5,534 bases of DNA, taken from assembly GCA_013329495.1 (NCBI GenBank), contig DUKC01000123.1:1-5534 (forward strand), written 5' to 3'. This DNA comes from Thermoplasmata archaeon (GTDB taxonomy: Archaea; Thermoplasmatota; E2; UBA9212). Shown here piece after piece: positions 4,909 to 5,534 of the stretch (positions are counted from its first letter, which is position 1; every line of letters starts with the position of its first letter). The position numbers were made by a program, and so were the translations under genes. The notes under the pieces are model-generated. The model had not been told where the DNA came from. It was given only the letters and a program-made list of their open reading frames with translations, and ran no database searches.

Positions 4909-5297
4909 GTCAATTTTTCTTAGGTAATCAAGCAAGAAACTCCAGATATTTGTTTTGCAGAGTGAGTCGCGTGGCTTTTTAGTTTAAAACGTCTGTATAA
5001 AAATTTGGTCGTGTGACAAAATGGGTTAAAATTCTCCTCCTCACAGACCTTAAACTACAAACGCTGGTCGAAATATAAGCATTCTTATGACTGCTAAGCA
5101 GCTTATCCCTGAAGCTACGATGTCTCTCTGCTCACCGTACCTACTACTGCTTTGCGTTGTTCCGGAGATACCCTCATTCTTATCGCCTTTCTCTAACTAC
5201 AGCCTTTTTTATAGATAAGGAGAAGTATTAAGTAAAGATGTTCACTCTACGCTATCATACGTGCGTGATTTCCTCCTTTTTTTACCTTGCCAAGTTT
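4909..5297. other. Gene-poor region with many hairpins; possible ncRNA or decayed mobile element
   Basis: No convincing gene is seen in these about 390 bases. Paired structures are dense: TAGTTTA+GTCTGT (4980-4996) with ACAGAC+TAAACTA (5043-5057); ATAAG/CTTAT with a 4-base loop (5075-5088); CTGC/GCAG (5091-5101); AGCTT/AAGCT (5100-5116); and GGAGATA with TATCGCC (5164-5187, one mismatch). The 9-base word CATTCTTAT occurs at 5080 and 5175. The stretch 5115-5204 is about 49% GC by my count, apparently above its AT-rich flanks. A minus-strand Shine-Dalgarno-like GGAGG (5271-5275) has no ORF after it. A structured RNA on the minus strand, or a mobile-element end, would explain this, but I recognise no known RNA. 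Confidence 0.45.
5207..5215 (-). promoter_or_regulatory. Possible TATA box for a minus-strand RNA
   Basis: On the minus strand this reads TCTATAAAA, a good archaeal TATA match. Initiation would fall near 5184, reading into the hairpin-rich block. T-rich stretches (about 5001-5035 on the minus strand) could end a transcript of roughly 150-180 nt. Only a 20-codon ORF (5177-5115) lies directly downstream. Confidence 0.35.
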
Positions 5298-5534
5298 TTA
5301 GGCTTGCTTACCTAGACCAGCCATCATATTGATTCGTTCTGCTAGACCTTTGGCTTGACTCAATCCCTTAATTATGAAACAATGCTTTTCGCCATTTTTT
5401 AGCTCAATGTAAACACCATTGACATGCCTATTTATGCTAGAGATATCATTAATTTTTATTCGAGCCTCTTTCTGAACTTCTTTTGCTGTAAATATTTTTG
5501 AGCTACGTGAAGAGGATGGCTGAAAGATTAATTC
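5298..5534 (-). CDS. 3' end of an unrecognised gene with a PH-like C-terminal domain
   Basis: The frame is open from the window edge to TAA (5300-5298), giving the last 78 residues of a protein whose start lies outside. After a polar, serine-rich stretch (6-12), residues about 13-72 show strands and a closing helix: EARIKINDISSINRHVNG (23-40), VYIELKNGEKHCFII (41-55), then AKGLAERINMM (61-71). The strand, G-x-Y-I-x-L-x-x-G-E/K-x-x-x-F, then amphipathic helix layout resembles bacterial or archaeal PH-like (bPH/GRAM-type) domains, often at the C-terminus of small archaeal proteins. No catalytic motif is visible. Coding is likely from the unbroken frame and clean domain-like pattern; function is unknown. 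Confidence 0.72.
   Translation of the reverse strand, partial: ELIFQPSSSRSSKIFTAKEVQKEARIKINDISSINRHVNGVYIELKNGEKHCFIIKGLSQAKGLAERINMMAGLGKQA

Noticed and set aside
5021..5058. Segment GTTAAAATT...CAGACCTTAAAC resembling archaeal CRISPR repeat wording
   Set aside because: Only one copy is present and there is no repeat-spacer periodicity, so it is not a CRISPR array.
4909..5297. tRNA, SRP RNA or RNase P RNA in the right-hand gap
   Set aside because: I found no T-loop motif GGTTCRANTCC, no SRP helix 8 motif and no RNase P core motif on either strand.
5238..5315. A 25-codon plus-strand ORF from ATG 5238
   Set aside because: It has a poorly spaced ribosome site and runs antisense into the convincing partial gene at 5298-5534.

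Overview
The window looks archaeal. TATA-like boxes (for example TTTAAATA and TAAATATAA) lie about 25-30 bases upstream of start codons, and two minus-strand genes appear leaderless or nearly so. Arginine is mostly AGA/AGG, and GGAGG-type Shine-Dalgarno sites precede genes inside operons. A euryarchaeote-like, possibly thermophilic lineage is a reasonable guess. No rRNA or other taxonomic marker is present, so this stays an inference.

Left half, plus strand (1-3154). The window opens inside moaE, the large subunit of molybdopterin synthase. Its reading frame ends early at 300, but the missing C-terminus is encoded one frame away (288-347), just after a run of seven G. Next comes a tightly coupled three-gene cassette: a CSCG-motif COG0701/ArsP_1-type permease (383-1294), a 48-residue cysteine-containing small ORF (1291-1437) joined to both neighbours by ATGA overlaps, and a membrane-anchored TRASH/YHS-like metal-binding protein (1434-1673). 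A MoeB/ThiF/HesA-type E1 adenylyltransferase follows (1777-2532). It could serve with MoaE in molybdopterin synthesis. A new promoter then precedes cutA (2591-2929) and a small DUF1858-type CxxC redox protein (2948-3154). The recurring theme is thiol and metal chemistry: sulfur transfer for the molybdenum/tungsten cofactor, heavy-metal export and metal tolerance.

Right half, minus strand (3326-4862). Two separately promoted secreted proteins lie here: a small Ig-like/BsuPI-like beta-sandwich protein and a caspase-fold (clan CD, C25/gingipain- or CHAT-like) putative cysteine peptidase with a clear His/Cys dyad. The peptidase TATA box is flanked by two copies of an 8-base repeat.

The right end (4863-5297) is about 435 bases without a convincing gene. 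It is rich in hairpins and may hold a structured RNA or the remnant of a mobile element. The last feature is the 3' end of a minus-strand gene (5298-5534) whose C-terminus looks like a PH-type beta domain.

The most interesting points are the moaE frame disruption, the bridging small Cys protein with an internal perfect inverted repeat, the secreted peptidase next to an inhibitor-like fold, and the structured non-coding block at the right.
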